DNA of 64,000 nt from Euryarchaeota archaeon UBA552 (GTDB taxonomy: Archaea > Thermoplasmatota > Poseidoniia > Poseidoniales > Thalassarchaeaceae), in contig DAMH01000011.1 in NCBI GenBank assembly GCA_002499585.1, forward strand, positions 7,518 through 71,517, in the 5' to 3' direction. The translations under genes and the position numbers were made by a program. Under the pieces are notes generated by a model that saw only the letters and a list, made by a program, of their open reading frames with translations, did not search any database and was not told the DNA's origin. Positions 51,580-62,500 of this stretch are shown piece by piece (position 1 is the first letter of the stretch; every line of letters begins with the position of its first letter).

Positions 51580-53052
51580 TTACCCCTTGACGACACCCAA
51601 TGGCGTCAACCTGGCCACTGGTCTTGCCAGACCGGCTGAATTCGTGATTCGAACCACTTCATCGACGTCCTTGTAGGCTTCGGGTGCTTCTTCTGATATC
51701 AGTGACCTCGTTTTAGCCCTGACGACGACTCCCTTTCTCTCCAACTCGGCCAAGAGTGTTTCTGTGTCTATGCTTTTTCTCGCAGCTGTTCGTGAAAGCC
51801 TCCTACCTGCTCCGTGACAAGAGGATGAAAAGGCATCGTTCTCTCCTATTTTTGGTCCTGCAAGTACCCAAGACGCCCTGCCCATATCACCTGGGACCAG
51901 AACCGGCTGACCAACCCCTCTGAACCTCTCGTTCAAATCTGGGTTGCTTCCTGAAAATGCACGAGTAGCGCCCTTCCTGTGTACACAGCATTTACAACTC
52001 TCTCCATGAACTGTATGCGTCTCTACCTTGGCGATGTTGTGACTTACATCATAGGCTACACTGATATCCGCGTCGTTGGAGGAAATTGTCCGAAATGATT
52101 GCCTCACCCTCTCTGTGAGTGCAGACCGATTTGCAAATGCGAAGTTTCCTGCTGCCCTCATTGAATCAAGGTAGGCCTGACCTTCACGAGAGTGAATTGG
52201 TGCGCATGCCAACTGACGGTCGGCGATATCGAAACCCCACTTTTGTGAAACCCACCTACCTCCTATTTCGTGATATTCAGCTTCAATCGCCTTCACGTGA
52301 TCGCTGCAGACCTGGTGACCAAGCCCCCTCGAACCGGTGTGAATCATAACCGTAAGTTCCCCTTCGTGCAGTCCAAACTCCTTCGCCGCTGTCGTATCTA
52401 CCACTTTGTCAACCATTTGCACTTCCAGAAAGTGATTTCCAGATCCTAATGTTCCGAGGGCCTTCTTTCCCCTCTTTTTCGCCCTATCGCTGAGGTCACG
52501 CTCTGCGGATTCCATTACACCTCCAGATTCTATGTTTTGAAGGTCTTCCTCGTACCCCAGCCCTAGATCTGTTGCGGCCTTTGCCCCGCGTGACAATATG
52601 TCATCTAGATTGGGGTCAGAGAGTGTGACCCCGCCTTTGGACGAGGCGCCCGCAGGGACCTCCCTCTGCAATTTGTCCATTATTTCCTTGATGTCTGAGT
52701 CTTCAGCCATTAGCCCCGTTGAAAGTAGCCTCACTCCGCAATTGATATCGAAGCCGACACCGCCGGGGGATATAGCACCCCCTTGCTCACCGTATTCGAC
52801 GGATGTCGCGACCACCCCCCCAATGGGGAATCCATATCCAAAATGCCAGTCTGCCATAGCCCATGCCTCTCCGACAATGCCTGGTAACTCGGCCGTATTC
52901 ACGAGCTGCTGCGGGGTCCTGTCGTCAAAATTACCCTGTAGCATATTTGGTTCAGCAACCATCATAGCGTCTGCTAACATCCTTCCATGTTTCCTAATCC
53001 TCACTCTTCCGGGGCCCGCTACCTCTGTGTGGTCCGACCAAGAATCGCCCAT
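51580..53052 (-). CDS. rtcB: tRNA-splicing ligase RtcB
   Basis: RtcB joins tRNA halves after intron removal using GTP and manganese. The 490-residue protein has the metal and active-site motif GVGFDINCGVRLL (C105), GTLGSGNHFLEVQ, MIHTGSRGLGHQVC, YDVSHNIAKVE and VHRKGATRAF. This last motif contains the histidine that becomes guanylated. No intein or insertion is visible, unlike some archaeal RtcB genes. The stop directly abuts the convergent His/Cys protein gene. The partner archease is also encoded in this window, at 62600. Confidence 0.96.
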   Translation of the reverse strand: MGDSWSDHTEVAGPGRVRIRKHGRMLADAMMVAEPNMLQGNFDDRTPQQLVNTAELPGIVGEAWAMADWHFGYGFPIGGVVATSVEYGEQGGAISPGGVGFDINCGVRLLSTGLMAEDSDIKEIMDKLQREVPAGASSKGGVTLSDPNLDDILSRGAKAATDLGLGYEEDLQNIESGGVMESAERDLSDRAKKRGKKALGTLGSGNHFLEVQMVDKVVDTTAAKEFGLHEGELTVMIHTGSRGLGHQVCSDHVKAIEAEYHEIGGRWVSQKWGFDIADRQLACAPIHSREGQAYLDSMRAAGNFAFANRSALTERVRQSFRTISSNDADISVAYDVSHNIAKVETHTVHGESCKCCVHRKGATRAFSGSNPDLNERFRGVGQPVLVPGDMGRASWVLAGPKIGENDAFSSSCHGAGRRLSRTAARKSIDTETLLAELERKGVVVRAKTRSLISEEAPEAYKDVDEVVRITNSAGLARPVARLTPLGVVKG

Positions 53053-53164
53053 GGACCGCCACAGTACTGAATCTTCAAGAAATAGTCGATCCGGATTAGT
53101 CGCAGAAGCTTGTTTTTACACACAGGCTGGGAACCACTAAGTCCTCCGGCCTCGACCAGGTGGC

Positions 53165-54313
53165 ATGCTTGGATTCAAGTTGTCAGAAGAACAGCAGATG
53201 CTTCGTGAACTTGCCAGGGACTTTGCAATGGAAAATGTTAGGCCCAAAGCAGAGAAATGGGATTTAGAAAGCCAATTTCCTCTTGATGCAATAAAAGAGG
53301 CTCACTCCCTCGGTTTGACCAATTTGCATATTCCAGAGAAGTACGGAGGCCCTGGGATGGGCGTTCTAGAGGAAGCCATCGTTGGCGAAGAGATGTCTTG
53401 GGGAGACCCCGGTTTTGGGACGGCTCAGTATTCCAACGGCCTGACAGCCGCCCCAATTATTACTGGTGGCACAGAATATCAGAAAGAAAAATATCTGCGC
53501 ATGCTCGCAGAAAAGCCACTAATAGCATCCTACTGCGTAACCGAACCAGGTGCGGGGAGCGACGTCTCAGCAATCAAGACAACGGCTGTGTTGGAAGGTG
53601 ACTACTACATTCTGAATGGCAGCAAGATGTGGATAACAGGCGCGGGGCAGGCGGAATGGTTCTTCGTGCTAGCATACACAGACCAGACCAAGGGCTACAA
53701 GGGCATGAGTGCATTCATTGTCGAGTCTGGATGGGATGGAGTTGAATTGGGAAAGAAGGAAACCAACATGGGTCAAAGGGCATCCGACACTCGAGGCGTG
53801 ACTTTCACAGATGTGAGCGTGCCCAAAGAGAACCTCGTCGGAGGTGTTGAGGGAATGGGGTGGATGAACGCAATGAAGGCCTTTGATTACTCAAGACCAG
53901 TCGTCGCAGCTCAGGCAGTGGGCATATCCAGGGCCGCCTACGAACACGCCCTTCACTATTCAAACGAGCGCCAGTCCTTCGGCAAGAAGCTCCATGAACA
54001 TCAGTCGATACAGTTCATTCTCGCCGACATGAAAACCAAGATAGAAGCCAGCCGTTTACTATGCTGGAAGTCGGCATGGGAGGCAGATAACGGTATAAGG
54101 AACACAGAAAGTGCTGCTCACGCGAAGCGCTTCTCCGCAGATGCCTGCATGGAAATAACCACGGACGCAGTACAGGTTTTCGGCGGCTACGGGTACTCAG
54201 AGGAGTACCCCGTTGCCAGGTTAATGAGAGGTGCTAAAGTTCTTCAGATATACGAGGGAAGCAGTCAAGTTCAGCGAATGATCATCGGAAGAGAGATGCT
54301 CAAAGGCTTGTAG
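53165..54313 (+). CDS. Acyl-CoA dehydrogenase
   Basis: This FAD enzyme oxidises acyl-CoA thioesters to enoyl-CoA. The 382-residue protein shows the standard order. A helical N-terminal domain comes first (LSEEQQMLRELARDFA). The FAD motifs YCVTEPGAGSDVSAI and MWITGAG follow, then a C-terminal helical domain with VFGGYGYSEEYPVARLMR and the catalytic glutamate in IYEGSSQVQ (about E364). The branched-chain oxoacid dehydrogenase at the left end would generate suitable branched acyl-CoAs. The exact chain specificity is not readable. It lies 26 bases upstream of alaS. Confidence 0.94.
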   Translation: MLGFKLSEEQQMLRELARDFAMENVRPKAEKWDLESQFPLDAIKEAHSLGLTNLHIPEKYGGPGMGVLEEAIVGEEMSWGDPGFGTAQYSNGLTAAPIITGGTEYQKEKYLRMLAEKPLIASYCVTEPGAGSDVSAIKTTAVLEGDYYILNGSKMWITGAGQAEWFFVLAYTDQTKGYKGMSAFIVESGWDGVELGKKETNMGQRASDTRGVTFTDVSVPKENLVGGVEGMGWMNAMKAFDYSRPVVAAQAVGISRAAYEHALHYSNERQSFGKKLHEHQSIQFILADMKTKIEASRLLCWKSAWEADNGIRNTESAAHAKRFSADACMEITTDAVQVFGGYGYSEEYPVARLMRGAKVLQIYEGSSQVQRMIIGREMLKGL

Positions 54314-54339
54314 ATCCGGATTTTCCACAACGCTTTGAA

Positions 54340-57195
54340 ATGCAGAACACAGCAGCAAGGGTCGTGGTGTTTGGCGAGATAGACATTCCCTTCTGGTCAG
54401 AGGAAGGTTTCAGACTCGCAATTTGTGAGGAGACCGGGTCTAGATTCTGGACAAGGGATCAAACTAGGACCACGTCGGGTGACACCCAAAGAGACCCTTA
54501 CACCTTCATCGGGAAACCGATTATCTCAGGCTATGATGTCCGGGGAAGCCCGCTGAAGGATGCCATGAGGCACGAATTCTTGACTTTCTTTGAGGATCGC
54601 GGGCACAAGAAAATCGCCCCTTACCCAGTTGTCGCACGATGGAGAGATGACATCCACCTCACGATCGCTAGCATCGCAGATTTTCAGCCCCATGTGACTT
54701 CTGGGAAAACACCTCCTCCCGCAAATCCCCTGACAATAAGTCAACCATGCATCAGATTGACTGATGTGGCTGCTGTCGGACGCAGCGGCAGACATCTAAC
54801 AACATTCGAGATGATGGCCCATCACGCCTTCAATCGCGAAGCAAGTGACGATTTTCACTACTGGATAGACAAATGCGTCCGCCTTTGTGATGAATTGCTG
54901 ACGGAGTCATTTGGCATCATTGGCACGGATATCACTTATGTCGAAAATCCGTGGTCCGGCGGGGGAAATGCCGGCGCAGCACTGGAGGTCATAGTTGGAG
55001 GACTTGAACTAGCAACACTTGTTTTTATGGATTTAGAGGAACATCCAGAGGGAGATACAGAAATCAAAGGGCTAATGTATCGAAAAATGGATCAGAAAAT
55101 CATAGACACTGGATACGGTCTTGAGAGGTTCTGCTGGGCAGCGGCAGGAACTCCAACGATTTACGAGGCAGTTTATCCAGAAACTGTGTCTAACTTACGA
55201 AAGATTACAGATTTCGACAACAGAGTAAAATCACTTGGATTGCCGATTGACATGGATTACCTTTTGGGCGAGCTTTCCAGACTCGCCGGAATTTTGAACA
55301 TTGATGTCGGTACTGACGCTGAGGAGCTGTATGTCTCGCTTGCCGCGAAAATATCAGGGGGAAAAATCCAGATATCGGTGGATCAACTCAAGGAGATAAC
55401 CGAGCCCCTGTCCTTAATTTATGCAATCCCTGACCACCTCCAAGCAGTGTGTTCCATGCTTGGAGACGGATTAGTCCCCAGCAATTCCAAAGCAGGTTAC
55501 CTCCCGAGAATGTTGGCTAGAAGGGTCTGTAGGATGAAGGCTGAATTGGGAATCAATCTATCATTGGCTGAATTGGGGCAAAAGCACATTGATAATCACA
55601 TGAGGGCTCTGGATAAGTCATCTGTTGAGGGTATTTTGCTCATGCTGAAATCAGAGGAGGAAAAATATAACTCGATGCTACAGAGAGGCAGATCTGCAGT
55701 CAAAACTGCTCTCAAGGACATTCACAAAAACGCAAGTTCGATTGATGACCAAATACTCATCAGGCTTGCCGAGGAAAGGGGCATTCAACCAGATATGACA
55801 CTAACTATCGCTAGAGAGTCTGGATGGGAAAACCTCGAGATAAGAGTGGGATTTTCTGCTGAAATGGCAGCTAGGAGCGCTGACAGGACCAAACAAGAGT
55901 CCCTCCGAAAGGCAAGTAAAGAAACATATCAAATCCAACATGACAGGCCAACAGTACGACTATTTGATCAGGATCCCGATATCCTTGAATTCAAGGCCAG
56001 AGTGGTATTTTGCGAAAAAATAATTTCGAGGGACGAGGAGGGAAGTCCAGAGAGGTGGGTGGTAGCGCTAGATCAATCCGCATTTTACCCCACAAGTGGT
56101 GGACAAGAGTGCGATCTCGGTTGGATTGAAAACTCAAGGGTCACAGAAGTCACGTCGGAAAAAGGGATAATTTTACACTATATTGAGACCGAGTTGCCGG
56201 GCTCAGAAGTGACTGGAAGAGTAGACAGAAAAAGACGAAAGCAGATCACACAACATCACTCGGCTGTTCATGTGGTCGGAGGTTCTGCAAGGAAAGTACT
56301 CGGGCAGCATGTATGGCAGGCGGGGTCGTACAAGAGCAGAGACCTGGCCAGGCTTGATATAACACACTTCGAGCGATTGACAAGAGCACAGCTGGATCAA
56401 ATTGAGGATCATGCGAATTTGATTGTCGAAAGTAGCATCGATATCGACATTAAAGTAGTTCCCAGATCTCACGCCGACGAATTCTATGGATTCACCATAT
56501 ACCAGGGGGGAGCTCCCAAACACGACAGAATAAGAATTGTTGATATCAATGGACATGACACACAGGCATGCGGGGGAACGCACGTTGGCAACACCTCCGA
56601 AATAAGCGATATTCGACTGGTACGCTCCAGTCAAGTCCAAGACGGGGTGGAACGTCTCGTTGTCATGGCAGGAGAGGCAGCCAGAGAACACGCCAGGCAA
56701 CAAACTGAGATTCTGACAAAGTCTGCGGATATTCTTGGAGTGCAGCCAGAGGACCTACCTAAGGCCGTTGACAGATTCTTCAGAGAATGGAAAGATCAGA
56801 GGAAGACGATCGAAAATCTAAGGGCAGAAGTCACCAGGATCAGAGCTGGCGGAGACTCATCGGCTACGAATAAAGACGGGGTGAGGTACGTACTCATGGA
56901 AATGGAAGGGGAATTTCGGGACTTAATGTCAACATTGGGCGAGTTGACCAGAGACCCACAAAACCCAACTGTTGCGATACTTGCAAGTCGAAGCGGAGGA
57001 GGAAAGATCGTAGTTGCCATCACAGAGGATACGATTGCATCCAAACGACACAATGCGGCAACCATAGTGAAGGCAATGGCCCCCTCGATCAAGGGGTCAG
57101 GCGGCGGAAAGCCCACTATGGCACAAGCCAGCGGCAAGGACCCTGAAGGAATGGAATCAGCAATGTCAGCGGCTAGGTCTGAATTAGGCATCTAA
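54340..57195 (+). CDS. alaS: Alanyl-tRNA synthetase, archaeal type
   Basis: AlaRS charges tRNA-Ala and edits mischarged Ser and Gly. The 951-residue protein has the archaeal N-terminal extension (FWTRDQTRTTSGD, YTFIGKP). The class II core includes MRHEFLTFFEDRGHKK, motif 2 RLTDVAAVGRSGRHLTTFEM and motif 3 GYGLERFCW. The editing domain has HHSAVH and CGGTHVG zinc ligands, and a DHHA1-like C-terminus includes GSGGGKP. In the archaeal extension, four cysteines usually bind zinc; only C29 remains here. The ATG at 54340 is the first usable start after the upstream stop. An alanine-type aminotransferase follows. Confidence 0.96.
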   Translation: MQNTAARVVVFGEIDIPFWSEEGFRLAICEETGSRFWTRDQTRTTSGDTQRDPYTFIGKPIISGYDVRGSPLKDAMRHEFLTFFEDRGHKKIAPYPVVARWRDDIHLTIASIADFQPHVTSGKTPPPANPLTISQPCIRLTDVAAVGRSGRHLTTFEMMAHHAFNREASDDFHYWIDKCVRLCDELLTESFGIIGTDITYVENPWSGGGNAGAALEVIVGGLELATLVFMDLEEHPEGDTEIKGLMYRKMDQKIIDTGYGLERFCWAAAGTPTIYEAVYPETVSNLRKITDFDNRVKSLGLPIDMDYLLGELSRLAGILNIDVGTDAEELYVSLAAKISGGKIQISVDQLKEITEPLSLIYAIPDHLQAVCSMLGDGLVPSNSKAGYLPRMLARRVCRMKAELGINLSLAELGQKHIDNHMRALDKSSVEGILLMLKSEEEKYNSMLQRGRSAVKTALKDIHKNASSIDDQILIRLAEERGIQPDMTLTIARESGWENLEIRVGFSAEMAARSADRTKQESLRKASKETYQIQHDRPTVRLFDQDPDILEFKARVVFCEKIISRDEEGSPERWVVALDQSAFYPTSGGQECDLGWIENSRVTEVTSEKGIILHYIETELPGSEVTGRVDRKRRKQITQHHSAVHVVGGSARKVLGQHVWQAGSYKSRDLARLDITHFERLTRAQLDQIEDHANLIVESSIDIDIKVVPRSHADEFYGFTIYQGGAPKHDRIRIVDINGHDTQACGGTHVGNTSEISDIRLVRSSQVQDGVERLVVMAGEAAREHARQQTEILTKSADILGVQPEDLPKAVDRFFREWKDQRKTIENLRAEVTRIRAGGDSSATNKDGVRYVLMEMEGEFRDLMSTLGELTRDPQNPTVAILASRSGGGKIVVAITEDTIASKRHNAATIVKAMAPSIKGSGGGKPTMAQASGKDPEGMESAMSAARSELGI

Positions 57196-57232
57196 ATCGG
57201 CGCCTTCATGTGCCTCGTATCGATGGGGATAC

Positions 57233-58435
57233 ATGGACGGGATCCCTGTGTCTAACCGGGCCGCCTCGATCGAGTACGCCATCCGAGATGTCGTAGTACC
57301 TGCAAACGAGCTAGAAAAGAAGGGGTTTGAACTAATTAAGCTGAATATCGGCGATCCCCTTTCCTACCCCGGTTTACCGACACCTGAACACATGGTAGAG
57401 GCTTTCAAACAAGCCCTAGAAAGGCAAGACAACGGCTACGGCCCGTCCTACGGGATCGAACCTCTGAGGGCGGAGATTGCAAAGGATGAGTTTTCCAAAG
57501 GCTGGAATTGTTCATCTGAAGATGTCTATGTAACACACGGGGTCACAGAAGCTTTGCAAATATTGTTCGCTGCGTTTTTGCAGGACGGCGACACGGTCCT
57601 AGCACCTGGTCCTCATTACCCGCCGTACATGGCTTATCCACAGATGTACGGTGCTACAACCGTCGAATATGCCCTAAATCCAGACGATGGATGGTCAATT
57701 GAAGTCGAGGACATACGCCGTAAGATGAATGAGAGTGTACGGTTCATCGTGTTGATTAACCCAAACAACCCCACTGGCAATGTGGCAACAGAGTCCGAAA
57801 TTAAAGAAGTGCTTGAAATAGCTAAGAAATGGCCTAATTGCACCATCATTGCAGATGAGATATACGATGGCCTGGACTTTTCAGGAGGTCAAAAATCCAT
57901 AGCTTCCCTGTCATCAGATGTTCCAGTCGTGACACTAAACGGAGTCTCGAAGGTACACTTCGCCCCTGGCTGGAGAATAGGGTACATGGCATTTCATGAC
58001 CCCAATGGCAAGATGCATGCTCCAAGAGATGGCGTAGAGAGACTGCTGAGGAGCAGACTTTGCGCCTCAACACCGGCCCAGCACGGGTATCTCGCAGCAC
58101 TCCAACAGGATAGAACATGGCTCAGTGAAAGAGTCGCCAAAATCAAGCGAAGGGTAGACCTGTGCTTGAACAGGATACATGAAATCGATGGACTGTCATG
58201 CAACTCCCCTGGTGGTGCATTTTACCTATTTCCGAAGATAGAGAATGCGGGCAAATTCAAATCGGACAAAAATTTTGTTCTAGACTTACTCCACAAGGAA
58301 CACGTCTTGGTCGTCCATGGATCGGGATTCTCCCCATTACATGGATCCGGACACTTTCGCATGGTAGCTCTTGCACCGGAGGAGATATTGAACGAGGCCT
58401 TTGATAGAATTGAGAGATTCATGAGGTCTGTTTGA
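57233..58435 (+). CDS. Class I aminotransferase, alanine aminotransferase-like
   Basis: This PLP enzyme probably interconverts alanine and 2-oxoglutarate with pyruvate and glutamate. The 400-residue protein shows LNIGDPLSYPGLPTPEHM, GYGPSYGIEPLRAEIA, NPNNPTGNVA (about N179), ADEIYDGL (about D208) and the PLP lysine in NGVSKVHFAPGWRIGY (about K240). The VSKVHFAPGWRIGY form is typical of the AlaA/AlaT group. It lies 37 bases after alaS, and its stop overlaps the next start by 4 bases. Context with AlaRS supports, but does not prove, alanine as substrate. Confidence 0.9.
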   Translation: MDGIPVSNRAASIEYAIRDVVVPANELEKKGFELIKLNIGDPLSYPGLPTPEHMVEAFKQALERQDNGYGPSYGIEPLRAEIAKDEFSKGWNCSSEDVYVTHGVTEALQILFAAFLQDGDTVLAPGPHYPPYMAYPQMYGATTVEYALNPDDGWSIEVEDIRRKMNESVRFIVLINPNNPTGNVATESEIKEVLEIAKKWPNCTIIADEIYDGLDFSGGQKSIASLSSDVPVVTLNGVSKVHFAPGWRIGYMAFHDPNGKMHAPRDGVERLLRSRLCASTPAQHGYLAALQQDRTWLSERVAKIKRRVDLCLNRIHEIDGLSCNSPGGAFYLFPKIENAGKFKSDKNFVLDLLHKEHVLVVHGSGFSPLHGSGHFRMVALAPEEILNEAFDRIERFMRSV

Positions 58436-59451
58436 TGGGCCTCAGGCATAGAATTAGATCTCTAACATCATCCAAGGTGAAGAATCGTCTGTTCTACGGC
58501 GATAAGGGATCGATACATGACAAACGTCGCGATTATGCGCCTGTTGGGTTAGTGAAGTCTGATTTTTTATCCTCCTTTGTGGATAACATGGCCGCCAGAG
58601 TCGGCCCCGATGCGTTGAGAACCCTCAGATATGCCTCCAGTGATGAGTGGGCGGCCACCCTCGAGTCCACGGGCTTTAGCTGGTCGGGCCCCGATCCAAA
58701 TAAATGGAGAGGTTTTCGTGAGTTTTGGAGGGACGAAGGACATCAAAGCGCTGTGCTCATCACGGAGGCCGAGGGGAAGAAATACATCATTGAATCATCC
58801 GCACCAATCCCGATAGCAGCTGGCAATATGCGTGCTGCACTGGAGTACTCCACCCGAGTAGGACTCCGGGTCGGGCTGGAGACAATTAGTGAGAGTTCAG
58901 CAATCATGTCGGTACAATACTCGAGAAAACGAGCGAAAGATCGTCCAATTTCAACTGATAAACCAGTCAAGAAGGAACTAGGAAACCTAACTGCAATTAA
59001 TTCCGATGAGATTACTCTCCAGCGGGAAGGAGGGATATACTGGTTAGATTCGAGATGCTCGATCTTACCCTTCAGACTCATGGATCTATGGAGGATGGAG
59101 GCTGGGTTTATCCAAAATATCGAATTTAATGGTAATGAGGAATCATGGGAAGAGTCCGTTTGCAAATCAATAAGTCAGTGTTTCATAGAATCTGGTGACT
59201 TGATAATGGTCGAAAATGATGCGTCATGGTTTGAGATCTCAAAGCGTAGGATATCGAGGATGGGATTCGGAATTTTACAAAGTGCAAAAATGTGTGATGG
59301 GGTACTCACACTAATTCTTCAGGGTTCTGCCCAGCCGTATGTAGTCGCAGGTTTTTACATGGGATATGTATACAGAGCCTACGGAAAAAAAATACTTCCG
59401 AAATGGGGTCCGGAATCCGATGGTTTTCACTTAAAATTCAATCTGAATTGA
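58432..59451 (+). CDS. Hypothetical protein, 339 aa
   Basis: I do not recognise this family. The protein appears soluble with alternating helices and strands. Distinct segments are DFLSSFVDNMAARVGPDALR, AAGNMRAALEYSTRVGLRVG, GIYWLDSRCSILPFRLMDLW and YVVAGFYMGYVYRAYGKKIL. A long N-terminal basic stretch (LRHRIRSLTSSKVKNRLFYG) could contact nucleic acid or membrane. It overlaps the aminotransferase stop by 4 bases and so is probably co-transcribed with alaS and the aminotransferase. A second ATG one codon in is an equal start candidate. Confidence 0.6.
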   Translation: MMGLRHRIRSLTSSKVKNRLFYGDKGSIHDKRRDYAPVGLVKSDFLSSFVDNMAARVGPDALRTLRYASSDEWAATLESTGFSWSGPDPNKWRGFREFWRDEGHQSAVLITEAEGKKYIIESSAPIPIAAGNMRAALEYSTRVGLRVGLETISESSAIMSVQYSRKRAKDRPISTDKPVKKELGNLTAINSDEITLQREGGIYWLDSRCSILPFRLMDLWRMEAGFIQNIEFNGNEESWEESVCKSISQCFIESGDLIMVENDASWFEISKRRISRMGFGILQSAKMCDGVLTLILQGSAQPYVVAGFYMGYVYRAYGKKILPKWGPESDGFHLKFNLN

Positions 59452-59482
59452 TCGGGCCTCGTTGCCCCCCTACGCCCAACGG

Positions 59483-59490
59483 TTATATCC
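59483..59490 (+). promoter_or_regulatory. Candidate TATA box of the 1009-aa gene
   Basis: TTATATCC lies about 46-53 bases before the ATG at 59536, which predicts a short 5' leader. A purine-rich GGGGAGGG just before the ATG could act as a ribosome binding site. The start is therefore led, unlike most surface-protein genes here. Confidence 0.4.
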
Positions 59491-59535
59491 GGGGGACAGC
59501 GGAACAGGAGCAGCCTTGTCGCGGGGAGGGCCACT

Positions 59536-62500
59536 ATGCAGCTAAATCACAACCAGTATGCCATCGGCGCAATAGTCGCAACTTTGTGCTTGGCCGGACT
59601 CTACACTGTAGTTGACGCAATGCTGAGCACCAGTCAAACGGTAGGTTACTATGAGCCTGCAGCGGACGACATCTTCCTAGATGAAGACGAAGAGCAAATC
59701 ACTGGCGAAGACTCCGACGGTGACGGAATCCCCAACAGGATGGAAGAAACACTGTACGGCACGAGTAAACTGTCACCTGACACCGATGGCGACGGGCTCG
59801 GTGACGGCTGGGAGATCGAGAATGGATTGGACCCACTCGACAGTGGAGAGGCGAGAATAACAGAACTGACATTCGAAAATCCAGATGCAGATTCTGAGGC
59901 GGGCGATCAAAACGAGACTTTCCCAGACCCGGACAATGGTCCTAACGGTGACCCCGACAGGGATGGCCTCACAAACATCGAGGAGGCTGAAATCGGAACC
60001 AACCCTAGTGTTAGAGACTCTGATGGTGACGGACTGAACGACCTTTGGGAGTCTCTGTACTCGATCGAAATAACCGTATCCGGATCTGAATCGTTTACCT
60101 TATTGGACCCCCTAAATCCAAACTGGGACTGCCCACTGCTAACTGCAACGAAGAAAGCAGAATTGGAACAAGCAATCGGCAGCAGTATATGGAAGGAGCT
60201 CGCCACGGGCCCCTTTGGTGAACATTCATGCGATGCCGTCCTCGACCTTGAGCCATCAGGCGGAGATACCCTTCACAACTATCTCGAAGAACAATATTCC
60301 ACCAACCCCCTCTCCGATGACAGCGATGAGGACCTGATACCCGACAGGGTCGAGGTTGCATTCGGCATTCAATACCTGGATGTGAGCTGTGGCCGATTCA
60401 CTTTTTCGGTTGTAACAAAAGATGCACCCTACACTTCTATGATGACCGACGCCAACGACCAATCTTGGTTCTCTGAGGACATGGATGGCGATGGCAAGTT
60501 CAATGGGCCGGGAGATTGGGACACCGATGGTGACGGAATGCCCGACGGTTTCGAATATTGCTATGACGACACACTCGATCCACTAAGTCCCACAGACGCC
60601 TATGGGGACCCTGATCAAGACGGCCTCAACAACCTACAGGAATACGAAGTTGCTTACACTTGGGGCCCAATCAACTTCACCAGCCCCTCGTCAAGCGACA
60701 CTGATGGTGACAACATGCCTGATGGCTGGGAGCACCTGAATGGAATCAACCCCCGGGATGGAATGAACGGAATTGAAGACCCAGACATGGACGGTTTCGA
60801 TTCCGATGGTGACGGTTCCGTATTCTATCGCGATCTGGTTGGCGTTTCAACAGTACAATCAATCTCTGTAGAAATTGGCGATTTCGTACAGAAAAACCAG
60901 ACATTAATTTGGATCAGGACTGTTCAAGATCTGGCCTACATAAACATCCCGTTGAAAGCCCATCAAGATGGTTTCATTTACGATATTAGCATAGAAGTCG
61001 GAGAAGAAGTCGAACGGAGAAGCCAATCTCTGATGACCATAGTCGAAGGCCATGAAAGACTGACAAACCTCGACGAATATGAGGCCAGAGACCTCAACAA
61101 AGACGGAATCGTCGACGGCAGATCAACGAATCCCATGAATCCAGATACGGATGGCGACGGACTAATTGACGGTATCGAAGTGATCGGGTGGACAATAAGG
61201 ATCGTGGATGGCACGGCTCGAGATATCAAAGTCAGGAGTGATCCAGGAGTTTTCGACTCAGATGCCGACGGCCTTTCGGACTCCGTTGAATATTACACCA
61301 CATACACAAATGCCACAGACAGGGACACCGATAGCGACGGAATTGAAGACTTCACAGAGGCTATGGACGGTTTCCAGTGGAACGGCTCGGTCTATTTCAC
61401 AAATGCATCCAGATTGGATAGTGACAATGATGGATTGGACGACAGAGAAGAAGTAATCGCCGGACAGGATCAATATGTCACAAATGCATCAGACATCGAT
61501 AGCGATGATGATGATCTGAAAGATGGCTTCGAAGTTTTGAATATACCCCGGCCATGGCAAACTGCTACCAACCCCCTAGATCCAGATACAGACGGAGATT
61601 TACAGCCTGATGGCTGGGAGATGCAAATCACCTCGGTGGAGGATGACACCGTCAGTCACAGTCTCTGGATAGCCCCCGATAACTGGCTCCCGCCTGGGTG
61701 CCTATCCTTGATCGAGTGCGGAAGAGGCCCAGGCGGGTGGATATGGGACAACTATCTTCAGGGCTTCTCATCTTCCGGAGACCCCGACGGGGATGGTAAA
61801 CTAAACCCCACATATTCATTCTCAGAACTGAATCTCACTGGATTCACGATACCAGACAACGGTAGATGGGCATTAGATCCAAGTTTCGGCAGTCTCCCAG
61901 ATTCATCGTTTGATGCAGACAACGATTCCCTGCCAAATTTGATGGAAATTCCCTCCAGATGGGATACAAACCCAGTCAAGGTAGACACCGACGGGGACCT
62001 CCTGCCAGATGGCTGGGAAGTGACATACAATGAATTCGCTGTTACTTACGGGAACATCACTCTTTCTGTGACTGAAAGAGGCCCCCTCGATCCAAAAATG
62101 ATAGATTCTGACGGAGATGGAATAAACGACGGATCCGAAGACCTTGACTCAGATGGTCTGAATGTCATGCACTTGATGAACAAATACTGCCCAGGGTGGA
62201 ACGATCCTCAGAATTCCGCGTGCCACATAGACCCTTCAACACCAAGCGGATCAATATTTTATAATGATCTTGGAAACTACACAAACTACGAAGAGTACCA
62301 GAATGGGACCCACCCAATTCTGAATGACACAGATGGAGATTTGTGGCTCGACGGAAGCGAGGTTTACCATCAAGATCAGGATGACGACTCGATGTGGAGT
62401 GGCTGGGAGTACTACTTTGGTTTGGATCCGTTCGATCCATCTGATGCTACTATAGACTCAGACGCGGATGGATACAGCAACAAATGTGAGAACAAATACA

